NCBI GenBank assembly: GCA_964618075.1
Contig: CAZTZO010000006.1
Span: 1 to 64,000 of the forward strand
From: CAYTMY01 sp964618075
GTDB taxonomy: Bacteria > Bacillota > Clostridia > Eubacteriales > Anaerofustaceae
Direction: 5' to 3'
Length of the DNA: 64,000 nt
The notes beneath the pieces were generated by a model. It was not told where the DNA came from and did no database searches. It saw nothing but the letters and a program-made list of their open reading frames with translations. Numbering within the stretch: position 1 is the stretch's first letter; each line of letters begins with the position of its first letter. Shown here one piece after another: positions 36,001 through 43,462 of the stretch. A program made the translations under genes and the position numbers.

Positions 36001-36573
36001 AAATACTTCGTAGTCCATAACTTCAACTTTTTGTATCTCATGAGATGTTCTGAAGCCGTCAAAGAAATGAAGGAAAGGAACTCTGGATTTTATTGCGGCA
36101 AGATGAGCAACTCCTCCTAAATCCATTACCTCCTGCACGCTGTTTGTTGCCAGCATGGCAAAGCCAGTCTGCCTTGTCGCCATGACGTCGGAATGGTCTC
36201 CGAAAATAGAAAGTGCGTGTCCTGCTAAAGCTCTTGCGGTTACGTGGAACACTGCGGGCAGAAGCTCACCTGCAATCTTGTACATATTCGGGATCATAAG
36301 CAATAAACCCTGTGAAGCCGTAAATGTCGTTGTGAGAGAACCGGCAGCAAGAGAACCGTGCAGCGCTCCTGCTGCTCCGCCCTCGGATTGCATCTCGGTA
36401 ACGCTCACCTGTCTGTCAAAAATGTTTTTAAGACCGTTTGCCGACCATTCGTCCACATATTCCGCCATCGGTGAAGAAGGCGTTATAGGGAAAATAGAAG
36501 CGACTTCCGTAAACGCGTACGCTACGTGAGCGGCAGCTGTGTTGCCGTCCATGGTTTTCATTTTTTTGGTCAA
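33049..36573 (-). CDS. nifJ: Pyruvate:ferredoxin (flavodoxin) oxidoreductase
   Basis: Oxidises pyruvate to acetyl-CoA and CO2, reducing ferredoxin; central to anaerobic energy metabolism. Single-chain enzyme of 1174 residues with the full domain set: N-terminal pyrimidine-binding domain (GNTAAAHVAYAFTEVASIFP), domain II, gamma domain (LGSDGTVGANKSAIKIIG), two 4Fe-4S clusters (CIQCNRCSFVCPHG and CTGCTSCMNVCPAKQ), and the TPP domain with GDGWAYDIGYGGLDHV and SNTGGQSSKSTP. The start is TTG at 36573: a GGAGGGGG tract lies 7 bp upstream, whereas the first ATG (12 bp later) is too far from it. The gene begins about 60 bp after rnpB with no terminator between. Confidence 0.97.
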   Translation of the reverse strand: MTKKMKTMDGNTAAAHVAYAFTEVASIFPITPSSPMAEYVDEWSANGLKNIFDRQVSVTEMQSEGGAAGALHGSLAAGSLTTTFTASQGLLLMIPNMYKIAGELLPAVFHVTARALAGHALSIFGDHSDVMATRQTGFAMLATNSVQEVMDLGGVAHLAAIKSRVPFLHFFDGFRTSHEIQKVEVMDYEVFKKLVDWEAIAEFRKNALNPENPCTRGTAQNPDIFFQAKEAANSFYDELPDIVNDYMVKISEETGREYKPFNYYGAPDADRIVIAMGSVCEALEETVDYLNSNGEKVGLIKVHLYRPFSAKYFLNVLPKSVKKIAVLDRTKEPGSAGEPLYLDVKSVLYSVKDAPEVYGGIFGLGSKDTTPTHLKPVYDNLKDKAPLDRFTIGINDDVTHRSLEIKQSINTLPEGTVSCKFWGLGSDGTVGANKSAIKIIGDNTDMYAQGYFAYDSKKSGGVTISHLRFGKSPITSTYLIDAADFVSCSTQTYVRQYDMVKDVKKGGTFLLNTTWTTQELEKELPANMKRTLANNDVKFYIINATRVASEIGLGRRTNMIMQAAFFKLANVIDYKLAEELLKKEVVKSYGKKGQNIVDMNNKAIDGAVDSLMKVDIPSSWKDAKDEEIKASPAPEFIEKILRPINAQEGDSLKVSAFKGIEDGTFPSGSAAYEKRCIAIDVPEWVSENCIQCNRCSFVCPHGAIRPVLITNEQSEVAPKGFETIKPIGKGTENLNFRIQVSPCDCTGCTSCMNVCPAKQKALVMKPLEEMMKESVNWDYMVSLKQKEPDENNIFSVKGSQFVKPLLEFSGACAGCGETPYAKLVTQLFGDRMYISNATGCSSIWGASAPSIPYTKNDDGRGPAWANSLFEDNAEYGFGMYLGVRSLRNSIKEKLENICLTGVDENIKAAANSWISNMNDANGSIEASEKLISVFESLKTQDKALEDTKKYILENKNQLVKKSMWIFGGDGWAYDIGYGGLDHVLASDEDVNVLVFDTEVYSNTGGQSSKSTPTAAVAKFAAQGKRIKKKDLGMMAVSYGYVYVAQVAMGSDPNQLIKALKEAESYHGPSLVIAYAPCINHGIKVGMGNAMQQMKNAVDAGYWHLYRYNPELTKEGKNPFILDSKQPSASFREFLNSENRYTALSVTFPDIAEDLFKKTEQDAKERYEKYKQMAE

Positions 36574-36633
36574 TTTGATACCCCCTCCGATACTGTAAAA
36601 AAATTATTTAAGCCCTGTTAGATACGTTAGCGC

Positions 36634-36981
36634 ATAAGCAAGCTCATAAGCCGAGTTCTGTTTTAATGACCATCTATCTGTGACAGCCGTCGCCGGCTGC
36701 ATCAAGCGACTTACCACGGGTTCGACGGGCCGCCGATTTTTATACCCTATTTAGTCTTGCTCCGAATGGGGTTTACACATCCGTACGGTTACCCGTACGC
36801 CGGTGAGCTCTTACCTCGCCCTTTCATCCTTGCTTACGCTAAAAGCAATAAGCGGTTTCCTTTCTGTTGCACTTTCCCTGGAGTTGCCTCCGCCTGACGT
36901 TATCAGGCATTCCGCCCTGTGGAGCTCGGACTTTCCTCCCCCTTTAAAAAATTAAATGGAGCGGTCAACCGGCTTGCTTAT
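36634..36981 (-). ncRNA. rnpB: RNase P RNA, bacterial type A
   Basis: The catalytic RNA of RNase P, which matures tRNA 5' ends. On the minus strand the conserved 5' segment GAGGAAAGTCCGAGCTCC and the 3' segment ACAGAACTCGGCTTAT are present with about 300 nt between them, including GGTAAGAGCTCACCGG and the universal CCCGTGGTAAGTCG region. The ends were set by the P1 helix: ATAAGCAAGC at the 5' end pairs perfectly with GCTTGCTTAT at the 3' end. The start agrees with a promoter 8 bp upstream. No intrinsic terminator follows before nifJ. Confidence 0.95.
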
Positions 36982-36989
36982 ACCTATTT

Positions 36990-37018
36990 ATTCTATCAAA
37001 TTGTATTTAAGCGTTCAA
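36990..37018 (-). promoter_or_regulatory. Promoter of rnpB
   Basis: Minus strand TTGAAC, 17-bp spacer, TAGAAT; the predicted start falls within 1-2 nt of the P1 5' strand of rnpB. Confidence 0.8.
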
Positions 37019-37035
37019 GCCAAAAGCGTACCCCT

Positions 37036-37815
37036 TCATACATAATATTCAAAATCACACGCTTCAGACTGTGTTATTTCTATCTGTGGAACTTCTCTTT
37101 GAAGAATACCCTTCATCAACTTGATAAAACACTTTTCGCTTTCAAAATGCGTGACTGACAATAATGCGATATCTTTTTCATATGCGTTAATATAATTCGA
37201 ATTTTTGCAGTCGGCGGTTATCAAAACATCGGCGCCAAGTGCTTTTGCTTCATTTATGTAATCAGCGCCTGCTCCGCTGCACAATGCAGCTCTTGAAACT
37301 ATTCTTTCTTTGTCAAAGTTAGATATCTTGACGTTTTGGGAAGCGAATAATTTCTTCACTTCTTCGGCAAGCTTAAGCACACTTATACTTTCCTTTATAT
37401 CTCCGCATACGCCTATTCCATAGCCCTTAAGAGCGCTTTTTTCCAAAAATGAATCTGTCTTTATGTTTAGCTTTCTTGCGCAGTAAGCGTTCATGCCGTA
37501 GGGTGAAGCATCGAAGCTTGTGTGTGAGGAATAAACGCTTATATCTCTCCTTATAAGTTTTTTTATACACTCACTTCTGCGGTCGTTCGTAATATTTTTA
37601 AGAGGGTGAAACAAAAGCGGATGATGCGATATTATCAGCTGAGCGCCTGATTTTATTGCCTCGTTGACAACATAATCTGTCACGTCCACGCATATCAACG
37701 CTTTTGTTACCTGAGTATTTATATCACCAAGCTGCAAGCCCGTATTATCCCACTCACAGGCTATGCTTTCAGGTGCGTATTTATTTATAACCGATATTAT
37801 CTCACACAGCTTCAT
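37036..37815 (-). CDS. Nif3-like dinuclear metal centre protein (DUF34)
   Basis: Member of the NIF3/YbgI/DUF34 family, a hexameric protein with two metal ions per chain; it has been proposed to be a GTP cyclohydrolase-like or other metal-dependent hydrolase, and its role remains open. The metal residues are recognisable: the EWDNTGLQLGD start, HHPLLFHPLKN, and SHTSFDASPYGMNAYCA, then CSGAGADYINEAKALGADV and VTHFESEKCF at the end. The length of 259 is the short form without the inserted PII-like domain. It overlaps trmK by 14 bp, a widespread pairing. Confidence 0.9.
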   Translation of the reverse strand: MKLCEIISVINKYAPESIACEWDNTGLQLGDINTQVTKALICVDVTDYVVNEAIKSGAQLIISHHPLLFHPLKNITNDRRSECIKKLIRRDISVYSSHTSFDASPYGMNAYCARKLNIKTDSFLEKSALKGYGIGVCGDIKESISVLKLAEEVKKLFASQNVKISNFDKERIVSRAALCSGAGADYINEAKALGADVLITADCKNSNYINAYEKDIALLSVTHFESEKCFIKLMKGILQREVPQIEITQSEACDFEYYV

Positions 37816-38521
37816 ATTCCGACAGCCTCTCTTTTATTTTATTTATTCTCAACAGATTCTTTTCCGGCAATACCGCACAGGAGGATTCAGTAATATTTTG
37901 AAGTATCTTTTCTTCCACGCCTAACTTAAAAAGGAGGTATTCATACATCGTATTATCTTTTTTCTGAGTCAAATATGTGCTGAACTCCAAATCCGACAAA
38001 TCATAGCTGTTATAAATACTCTTGCCCTCGTTACACAATTTAAAACAGCGGTAGAACAAGTGCTTTTGTCTTACCATTGCCTCGTCGGTAATACAAAAAC
38101 CGCTTTGCATAAGGAATTTGATCAAATGTGCTAAACCGCTTTGCGGTTGAAGTACAAAGGACTTAGTATTTTTTAAAATATCGGCATTTTCTTTTATCAT
38201 CCTCATCATAAGCTCTCCGCCCATACCGCATATCATAACGCTGTCGATTTCTCTATTCTTTAACGGAGTTAATCCGTCTCCTCTTAAAAACTCGCACCTG
38301 TCAGCTACATTATAGCTAAATGCAGTTTTTTTACTGTTTGAAAGAGGCCCCGCATTAATATCTGTTATCACGGCTCTTTTAACCTTGCCTTTTTTTAATA
38401 AATATATCGGAAGATAAGCATGATCCGAGCCGATATCGGCAATAGTATCGCATTCATCGACGAAAGAAGCTATCATAGACAGCCTTTCATCCAAGACGGG
38501 AATATCGGGATTTTTATGCAT
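37802..38521 (-). CDS. trmK: tRNA (adenine-22-N1)-methyltransferase
   Basis: SAM-dependent methylation of A22 in bacterial tRNA. Class I methyltransferase motif DIGSDHAYLPIYLLK, the acidic TDINAGPL after strand 2, and the family-specific CGMGGELMMRMI and LQPQSGLAHLIKFL are present. The length (239 aa) is normal. trmK and nif3 overlap by 14 bp and are conserved neighbours in Firmicutes. It lies 4 bp after a flavodoxin gene, suggesting a three-gene transcript. Confidence 0.9.
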   Translation of the reverse strand: MHKNPDIPVLDERLSMIASFVDECDTIADIGSDHAYLPIYLLKKGKVKRAVITDINAGPLSNSKKTAFSYNVADRCEFLRGDGLTPLKNREIDSVMICGMGGELMMRMIKENADILKNTKSFVLQPQSGLAHLIKFLMQSGFCITDEAMVRQKHLFYRCFKLCNEGKSIYNSYDLSDLEFSTYLTQKKDNTMYEYLLFKLGVEEKILQNITESSCAVLPEKNLLRINKIKERLSEYEAV

Positions 38522-38525
38522 TCGC

Positions 38526-38951
38526 CTACATCCCTTGATCTGTCTTTATATCCGTATATGTTCCTTCAACAAACCCTTTTTGAGCCAATAGCTCTATTGT
38601 TCCTTCCTTGCTGTCCGGCGTCTGCCCTCCGGCGGAGCACAAAACGACGTCCACTACCTTTCCCTTTGGGAGCAATTCAAGTATAGAATTGAATGCACAA
38701 GCAGGATAGCCCGCCCATACCGGCGAGAATACTATAAACTTGTCGTAAAGTGAAAAGTCTATATTGAGCGGTTCTATTTTTACAGTTTTTCTGTTTAAGG
38801 ATAAGGGACAGCCGAATAATAACGCAGTGAACGTATTACGCTTAATCCTCTCTTTTACTTCAAAAATATCCGCCGAAAGCTCCTTTGCCTTTTGTTGAGC
38901 AAGCTTACGTGTGCTTCCCTTAAAGGAATAGTAAATAATCGCAGTTTTCAT
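38526..38951 (-). CDS. Flavodoxin family protein
   Basis: A 141-residue FMN-binding fold. The phosphate-binding loop reads YYSFKGSTRKLAQ (pattern T/S-x-S-x-G-x-T/S), and the FMN flank PVWAGYPACAFNSIL matches the tryptophan segment of flavodoxin-like quinone or menaquinone-associated proteins. It is too short for WrbA. Possible electron carrier for the nearby pyruvate:ferredoxin oxidoreductase, but this is only positional. First gene of the trmK-nif3 group. Confidence 0.8.
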   Translation of the reverse strand: MKTAIIYYSFKGSTRKLAQQKAKELSADIFEVKERIKRNTFTALLFGCPLSLNRKTVKIEPLNIDFSLYDKFIVFSPVWAGYPACAFNSILELLPKGKVVDVVLCSAGGQTPDSKEGTIELLAQKGFVEGTYTDIKTDQGM

Positions 38952-39008
38952 AAAACACCTCTTTGTTATTATCCTTTTATTTTTATATATCGCTTTATAT
39001 ACTCTTAC

Positions 39009-39974
39009 TTACGACTTTAAGCAGTCCTTAAACACCCTCATTGCATTTTTATGTGTTATTTTGTCTGTATTTGACTGTCCGAACTCATGAAAAAAAGCGT
39101 CCCGAAGCTCATTCATTCCCGAATAGTCCCTAAACTCAAGGTCGTTGTCTATGCCGTCGAAATCCGAGCCTAAAGCTACACTGTCGAATCCTGCCTTGTC
39201 GGCTATATACTTTGCATGTTTGATTATATCAGATATCCTGCTCTTCAAACTGCCGAAGCAAAGAAAATCGCTGCAATAATTCAGTCCGCACACGCCTCCG
39301 CTGTCGGCAAGCTTTTTTAACATATCGTCAGTTAGATTTCTTGATACGGCGCATACCTCTCGGGCGTTGGAATGAGAAGCTATAAATGGCTTTTTTGCAT
39401 TTTCATACACGCTGTAAAACCCTCCGTCGGAAAGGTGGGATACGTCTACTATCATACCGATGTCATTCATATGCTCTACCGCTTCAATTCCGAAATCCTT
39501 CAAGGGCTTATCGCAGGATATAAAAGGAGGATCGTTCGCATAGCCCATACAGTTTTCATGGTTCCATGTCAGACTCATCAGGCGAACGCCCTTATCGTAC
39601 AATTCGTCGATTCTCTCATGTTTTCCGTCAATTAGCATTGCGTCCTCTACACTAAGCATAGACGACATTAAGCCTGCTCGCTCGTTTTCGGCAATGTCCT
39701 TAAAGGAAAGCATCGGTGCTATAGACTCGCTGTTTTTTTCTATCTGATCTATGTAGCAGGAATAAAGCTCTTTGAAATACTCATACGGCGACAATCCGTT
39801 TTGGCAAACGCCCGAAACGCTTTCTATATACAGTGCGAAGCATTCTAAAAGACAGCCTCCCTGTTTAAGCTTGTTTATGTCTATGTGCAGATCGTTTTTT
39901 TTGAGCTCTTTATTTTTATTAAATATTCCCATTACTATTGTGTCGCAGTGCAAATCAATAATATCCACAGACAA
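39009..39974 (-). CDS. Membrane dipeptidase family (peptidase M19)
   Basis: Zinc hydrolase of the renal dipeptidase family, able to cleave dipeptides and, in relatives, beta-lactams or D-amino-acid peptides. Metal ligands: HxD in IDLHCDTIV, Glu in MLSVEDAM, His in VDVSHLSDGGF and SHSNAREVC, and Asp in GSDFDGID. The 321 residues match bacterial cytosolic members; no signal peptide is evident. It could recycle cell-wall dipeptides. It starts 54 bp after the terminator region of the E1/E2-like operon and has its own frame. Confidence 0.9.
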   Translation of the reverse strand: MSVDIIDLHCDTIVMGIFNKNKELKKNDLHIDINKLKQGGCLLECFALYIESVSGVCQNGLSPYEYFKELYSCYIDQIEKNSESIAPMLSFKDIAENERAGLMSSMLSVEDAMLIDGKHERIDELYDKGVRLMSLTWNHENCMGYANDPPFISCDKPLKDFGIEAVEHMNDIGMIVDVSHLSDGGFYSVYENAKKPFIASHSNAREVCAVSRNLTDDMLKKLADSGGVCGLNYCSDFLCFGSLKSRISDIIKHAKYIADKAGFDSVALGSDFDGIDNDLEFRDYSGMNELRDAFFHEFGQSNTDKITHKNAMRVFKDCLKS

Positions 39975-39993
39975 TATCTCCGTATCCTAATAC

Positions 39994-40040
39994 AAAAGCC
40001 GTTCGCTCGCCGAAAAAAAGTCGACGGACGAACAGCTTTT
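39994..40040 (-). terminator. Terminator of the ispD-E1-E2-like operon
   Basis: On the minus strand AGCTGTTCG / CGAACGGCT with a further inner stem and TTTTGTATT tail, 20 bp after the E2-like stop. Confidence 0.75.
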
Positions 40041-40059
40041 TATTTAAATTAATTCACGA

Positions 40060-41517
40060 TCAGTCCTCGCTCGTGTTATCGTCCTCTTCGTCCTCGTCGT
40101 CGTATCCTTCGATGACGGTATATTCCTTTCGGCTTAAAGCTGACGAAGGCTTTTCAAGATTCATTCTGAAATCGTCCATCATCGTGCAGCATGTCATTAT
40201 ATCCACGATATATTCATCGCTGACAGTGCTGATATATATCCTTCCGTTCTTTCTCATGAAGAATACATTTATCGAATCCTTGTCGGGTCTTGCCATTGAA
40301 GTAAAGCCGAAGGAGGTCATGTCCCATACGTTGATGAATACATCCTCGTAATCATACGGTTCACTGTATACTATCTCGCCGAGTGAAGCGTCAAGCGCAT
40401 TCGTTACCGTTCGCACGTCTATATCCTCACGTGTTATCTTAACGTAGTTCATGATACCGTCATAGGTTTCATCGGCGTCATATATTGCAAGAGCCAAGGC
40501 CTTTACCACGGCGTCCGTTATACCCTGCTCGAATAATACGCCCTGTTTTTCAAACTCATCGCGCAGAGCATTTTCGTCTACGTCAAAATCTATACGCAGG
40601 GGCTCGCATGCTTCGTCGTCAATATCGTCCTCATCGCAGCATTCATCGTCCTCTTCATGGTGATGAGCGCAGCAAGAACACTCCTCTTCTTTTTCAGTTT
40701 CATCTTTTGTCTTATCAGGTTCATTTGGTTTTTCTTCCCGAGATACTTTATTCTCTTCATCTTGCTCAGCGGGGCTTTCTTTTACAGGCTCATCACCGAA
40801 ATACAATGAATAAGGCTTATTATCGTTTTCCGCTTCGTTATTTGTCTCATTTTGTGTATCAGACAAATCCTGATTAAGTGTGCTTTTCTGTATGTCGTCA
40901 CTATCTTGCTTTTTTTCCATCTTTTCTATTACATTCTCTTTAAGTTCATCGTCGGAGGTATTTTCGTTTGTTTTCTTATCCTCGTATATACCGAATATCG
41001 CCGGATCGTATGTGAACTTTTCTATCTTCATTTCGCCGCTGTTATTTGCTGAGGCTTCCTTTTCATCTTCACTTTCGGCTTCTAGGAGCCTTTCGCCTTC
41101 GCTGTTTTGCTCATCTTTATCGTACATATGTATGCTGTAGCCCATTGAATGCGCTTCTTGCTTTTCTTCTTCCTGCTTTTCTTCCTCCTGCTTTTCTTCT
41201 TCGTCCTCCTGCATGAGAGCCTTTCGAATGGTATCGGCATAAACATCGCATCCAGCTATGAGCGAATCGTTTTGCTTTGCGGGGTTGTTTCTTACGTTTC
41301 TTTCATACATGGCAGTTTCCACGTGCGACACTATATCCTGTGCGGGCTCTTCCTTTTTACTATCCAGCGGTTGGTTGTTGTATTCTTCAACGTCGCTAAG
41401 CTGTATGCGTCCGTCTATTCCCTTGCCTTCAAGCTTTGATAAGTCTATACCAAGCTCCCTTGCAAGTCGTCTTGCTGCCGGTGAAGCTTTGATTTTATCA
41501 TCCTCATAACCGTTCAT
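40060..41517 (-). CDS. E2-like protein: subunit-binding domain, acidic linker, degenerate acyltransferase domain
   Basis: A 485-residue protein of unusual design. Residues about 10-46 are a peripheral subunit-binding domain (ASPAARRLARELGID and GIDGRIQLSDVEEY), the module that tethers E1 or E3 in 2-oxo acid dehydrogenase complexes. Residues about 100-304 are a highly acidic, low-complexity linker with short EEEKQ repeats and a Cys/His-rich patch (CSCCAHHHEEDDECC) that could bind metal. Residues 305-470 resemble a shortened E2 catalytic domain; the active-site motif DHRxxDG reads DEYIVDI near 434-440, without His or Gly. There is no lipoyl domain. It lies 2 bp after the E1-beta gene. Probably a scaffold; true E2 chemistry is unlikely. 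Confidence 0.65.
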   Translation of the reverse strand: MNGYEDDKIKASPAARRLARELGIDLSKLEGKGIDGRIQLSDVEEYNNQPLDSKKEEPAQDIVSHVETAMYERNVRNNPAKQNDSLIAGCDVYADTIRKALMQEDEEEKQEEEKQEEEKQEAHSMGYSIHMYDKDEQNSEGERLLEAESEDEKEASANNSGEMKIEKFTYDPAIFGIYEDKKTNENTSDDELKENVIEKMEKKQDSDDIQKSTLNQDLSDTQNETNNEAENDNKPYSLYFGDEPVKESPAEQDEENKVSREEKPNEPDKTKDETEKEEECSCCAHHHEEDDECCDEDDIDDEACEPLRIDFDVDENALRDEFEKQGVLFEQGITDAVVKALALAIYDADETYDGIMNYVKITREDIDVRTVTNALDASLGEIVYSEPYDYEDVFINVWDMTSFGFTSMARPDKDSINVFFMRKNGRIYISTVSDEYIVDIMTCCTMMDDFRMNLEKPSSALSRKEYTVIEGYDDEDEEDDNTSED

Positions 41518-41519
41518 AA

Positions 41520-42503
41520 TTAATTCTCCTTGTCCGTTATTTTCATTACGGTATTAAATACTTCATTAGCGTCAGGTAGGACAGATTCAGAAAGTCTCTT
41601 TGCATAACCTACAGGCATATCCTCGGCACACACTCTCATTATAGGAGCCTCCAGATAATCAAACGCTGCGCTTTCGCTTATAGCAGCGGAAATCTCTGCG
41701 CCCAAGCCTGCTGTTTTGTATGCCTCGTGAACAATAACCGCCTTGCCCGTTTTCTTAACTGAACGCACTATCATGGAGATATCCATCGGATAAAGCGTTC
41801 TTAAGTCAATTAGATCACATGTAACATTTTTTTCATTAAGCATTTCCAGTGCTTCTTTGCATATACTCACGCTTTCACCATAGCTTATCAGGCTTACATC
41901 GCTTCCGCGAAAGATCGTTTCCGCTTTACCTATCGGCTGCGTTAGCTCAAAAGCCTCGGGAATATCGCTTATCTCTTCGTAAAGATTGCGCCCCTCTAAA
42001 AACAGAACAGGCCCGTTATAGCGTATGGCGCTTTTAAAAAGAGCCTTTGCGTCCTGAGCGCATGAGGGATAGAGCACCACCAGCCCCGGTATACCCACGA
42101 AGGCTGCTTCCTTCAAGCTGTTCATCTGCGCTCCGGCACTTCTATTTGTGCCCACGTCAGCACATATAACAAGAGAAGAATTATATTGTGAATTGTACAT
42201 GTAGTCGTTTATTGCTATCTGATTTGCCACAACATCAAGACATCGAAGCAAATAGTTACCGTCTATTCGAACAACAGGCTTTGCTCCCGTCATAGCCATG
42301 CCCAATGCGGCTTCGATACATGCTTCATCACTTGGAGGCATATCCAAAACTCTGTTAAATGTGAAGCGACCCGAAAGTCCCGCCGTGATATTGTGCGCTC
42401 CTCCGCTCGATAGAGCATGACCCATAAGGATAACAGAAGGATCCTTTGCCATCTCCTCCGAAAGAGCTTCGTTTATTGCCCGTGCGTAGGTTATCTGTTT
42501 CAT
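41520..42503 (-). CDS. 2-oxo acid dehydrogenase E1 beta-like subunit, active site divergent
   Basis: Transketolase-like pyrimidine-binding domain (residues 1-175) plus transketolase C-terminal domain (about 190-320, with GSDVSLISYGESV and IDLRTLYPMD). It pairs with the alpha subunit to bind thiamine diphosphate between chains. The usual TPISE segment with the catalytic Glu reads MPPSDE, with Asp at the aligned position. The loop that carries the active-site His in E1-beta proteins (QHSQSLE type) reads AQMNSLKE; there is no His between residues 110 and 140. The gene overlaps the alpha gene by 1 bp. Confidence 0.8.
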   Translation of the reverse strand: MKQITYARAINEALSEEMAKDPSVILMGHALSSGGAHNITAGLSGRFTFNRVLDMPPSDEACIEAALGMAMTGAKPVVRIDGNYLLRCLDVVANQIAINDYMYNSQYNSSLVICADVGTNRSAGAQMNSLKEAAFVGIPGLVVLYPSCAQDAKALFKSAIRYNGPVLFLEGRNLYEEISDIPEAFELTQPIGKAETIFRGSDVSLISYGESVSICKEALEMLNEKNVTCDLIDLRTLYPMDISMIVRSVKKTGKAVIVHEAYKTAGLGAEISAAISESAAFDYLEAPIMRVCAEDMPVGYAKRLSESVLPDANEVFNTVMKITDKEN

Positions 42504-43462
42504 TATAGGGTATCATCCTCCTTTTCGGCTTCGTTTTGAGGTAATTCGGGCTTTTCTTTTAATAGCTCATTTGATGCGGAGTCTATCTCCTGTTGTATTT
42601 TTTCTCTCATCATCATAAGATCTTCCGTATTACCCAAAGAATTTTCCTTCATATATGCCGTAAGATTCTCTATTGGGTCATATTCCGTCCAGTCCATGAC
42701 CTCCTGCTGGTTTCTGTAGTATTGCTCCTCAGCGTATGTATGACCGGCTATGCGGTAAGTTTTCGATTCTATTATTACCGGAGATGAATTTGTTTTGGCA
42801 TACTCCAAGGCTTTTATCATAGCGGTATACACGTCTATGGCGTTATTCCCGTCTGTAATAATGCCGGGTATATCAAAGCCCTGAGCCCTTGTAGCTATAT
42901 CAAGAACGTTGTGAACCTTGTCGACTCGCGTGTCCTTTGCGTAACAGTTGTTTTCTATAAAAAAGATAACAGGTGTCTTATATAACGATGCCATATTTAC
43001 GGCTTCGTAAAAGCTTCCCATGCTTGCGGCTCCGTCTCCGGCAAAGCATACCACAACGCCTGTTTTCTCCTGTAACTTTAAGGATATCGCCGCTCCGACA
43101 GCACTAATAAAGTTGCCGGCGCATAATGAGCTTGTAGCATACAGATTGATGTTGTTGTCCGCTATACAGCTTCCCGAGCTTCTGCCGGCACACAAGCCCT
43201 CCTCCATGCCAAGGTATTCCGCCAAAAGAGAGGTTATATCCGTATCCGCCCCTATGGCTATCGCATTCGCTCTGTGGGAGGCAAATATGATATCCTCTTT
43301 ATCAAGAGCGCAGAGCGCCGCCGCAGTGGCCTCCTGACCGAGCGAAAGGTACAAATTATCCTCTATAAGTCCTTCCTCCTTGAGCATAACGAGCTTTTCC
43401 TCAAAAAGTCTTGTTTTAAGCATTTTGTAAAATATTTGAACCACTGTTTTACTGTCGACCAA
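42503..43462 (-). CDS. 2-oxo acid dehydrogenase E1 alpha-like subunit, active site divergent
   Basis: Thiamine diphosphate-binding subunit. The ThDP motif is intact from GDGAASMG (142-149) to IENNCYA (169-175), so cofactor and Mg2+ binding are likely. The loop near the C-terminal half reads YRIAGHTYAEEQYY and keeps its His. Two usually conserved His sites are changed: HRGHGH near residue 63 reads HRANAI, and GGSMH reads SSGSC (Cys99). The substrate is therefore unpredictable; acetoin- or pyruvate-type chemistry with altered outcome is possible. It overlaps ispD by 14 bp upstream and E1-beta by 1 bp downstream. Confidence 0.8.
   Translation of the reverse strand: MVDSKTVVQIFYKMLKTRLFEEKLVMLKEEGLIEDNLYLSLGQEATAAALCALDKEDIIFASHRANAIAIGADTDITSLLAEYLGMEEGLCAGRSSGSCIADNNINLYATSSLCAGNFISAVGAAISLKLQEKTGVVVCFAGDGAASMGSFYEAVNMASLYKTPVIFFIENNCYAKDTRVDKVHNVLDIATRAQGFDIPGIITDGNNAIDVYTAMIKALEYAKTNSSPVIIESKTYRIAGHTYAEEQYYRNQQEVMDWTEYDPIENLTAYMKENSLGNTEDLMMMREKIQQEIDSASNELLKEKPELPQNEAEKEDDTL

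Noticed and set aside
40880..41140. Antisense open frames opposite the acidic linker of the E2-like gene
   Set aside because: Serine/leucine-rich translation results from Glu/Lys codons read backwards; no ribosome sites.
41149..41220. Microsatellite-like repeat in the E2-like gene
   Set aside because: The DNA repeat simply encodes the EEEKQ protein repeats; only three imperfect units, so not listed separately.
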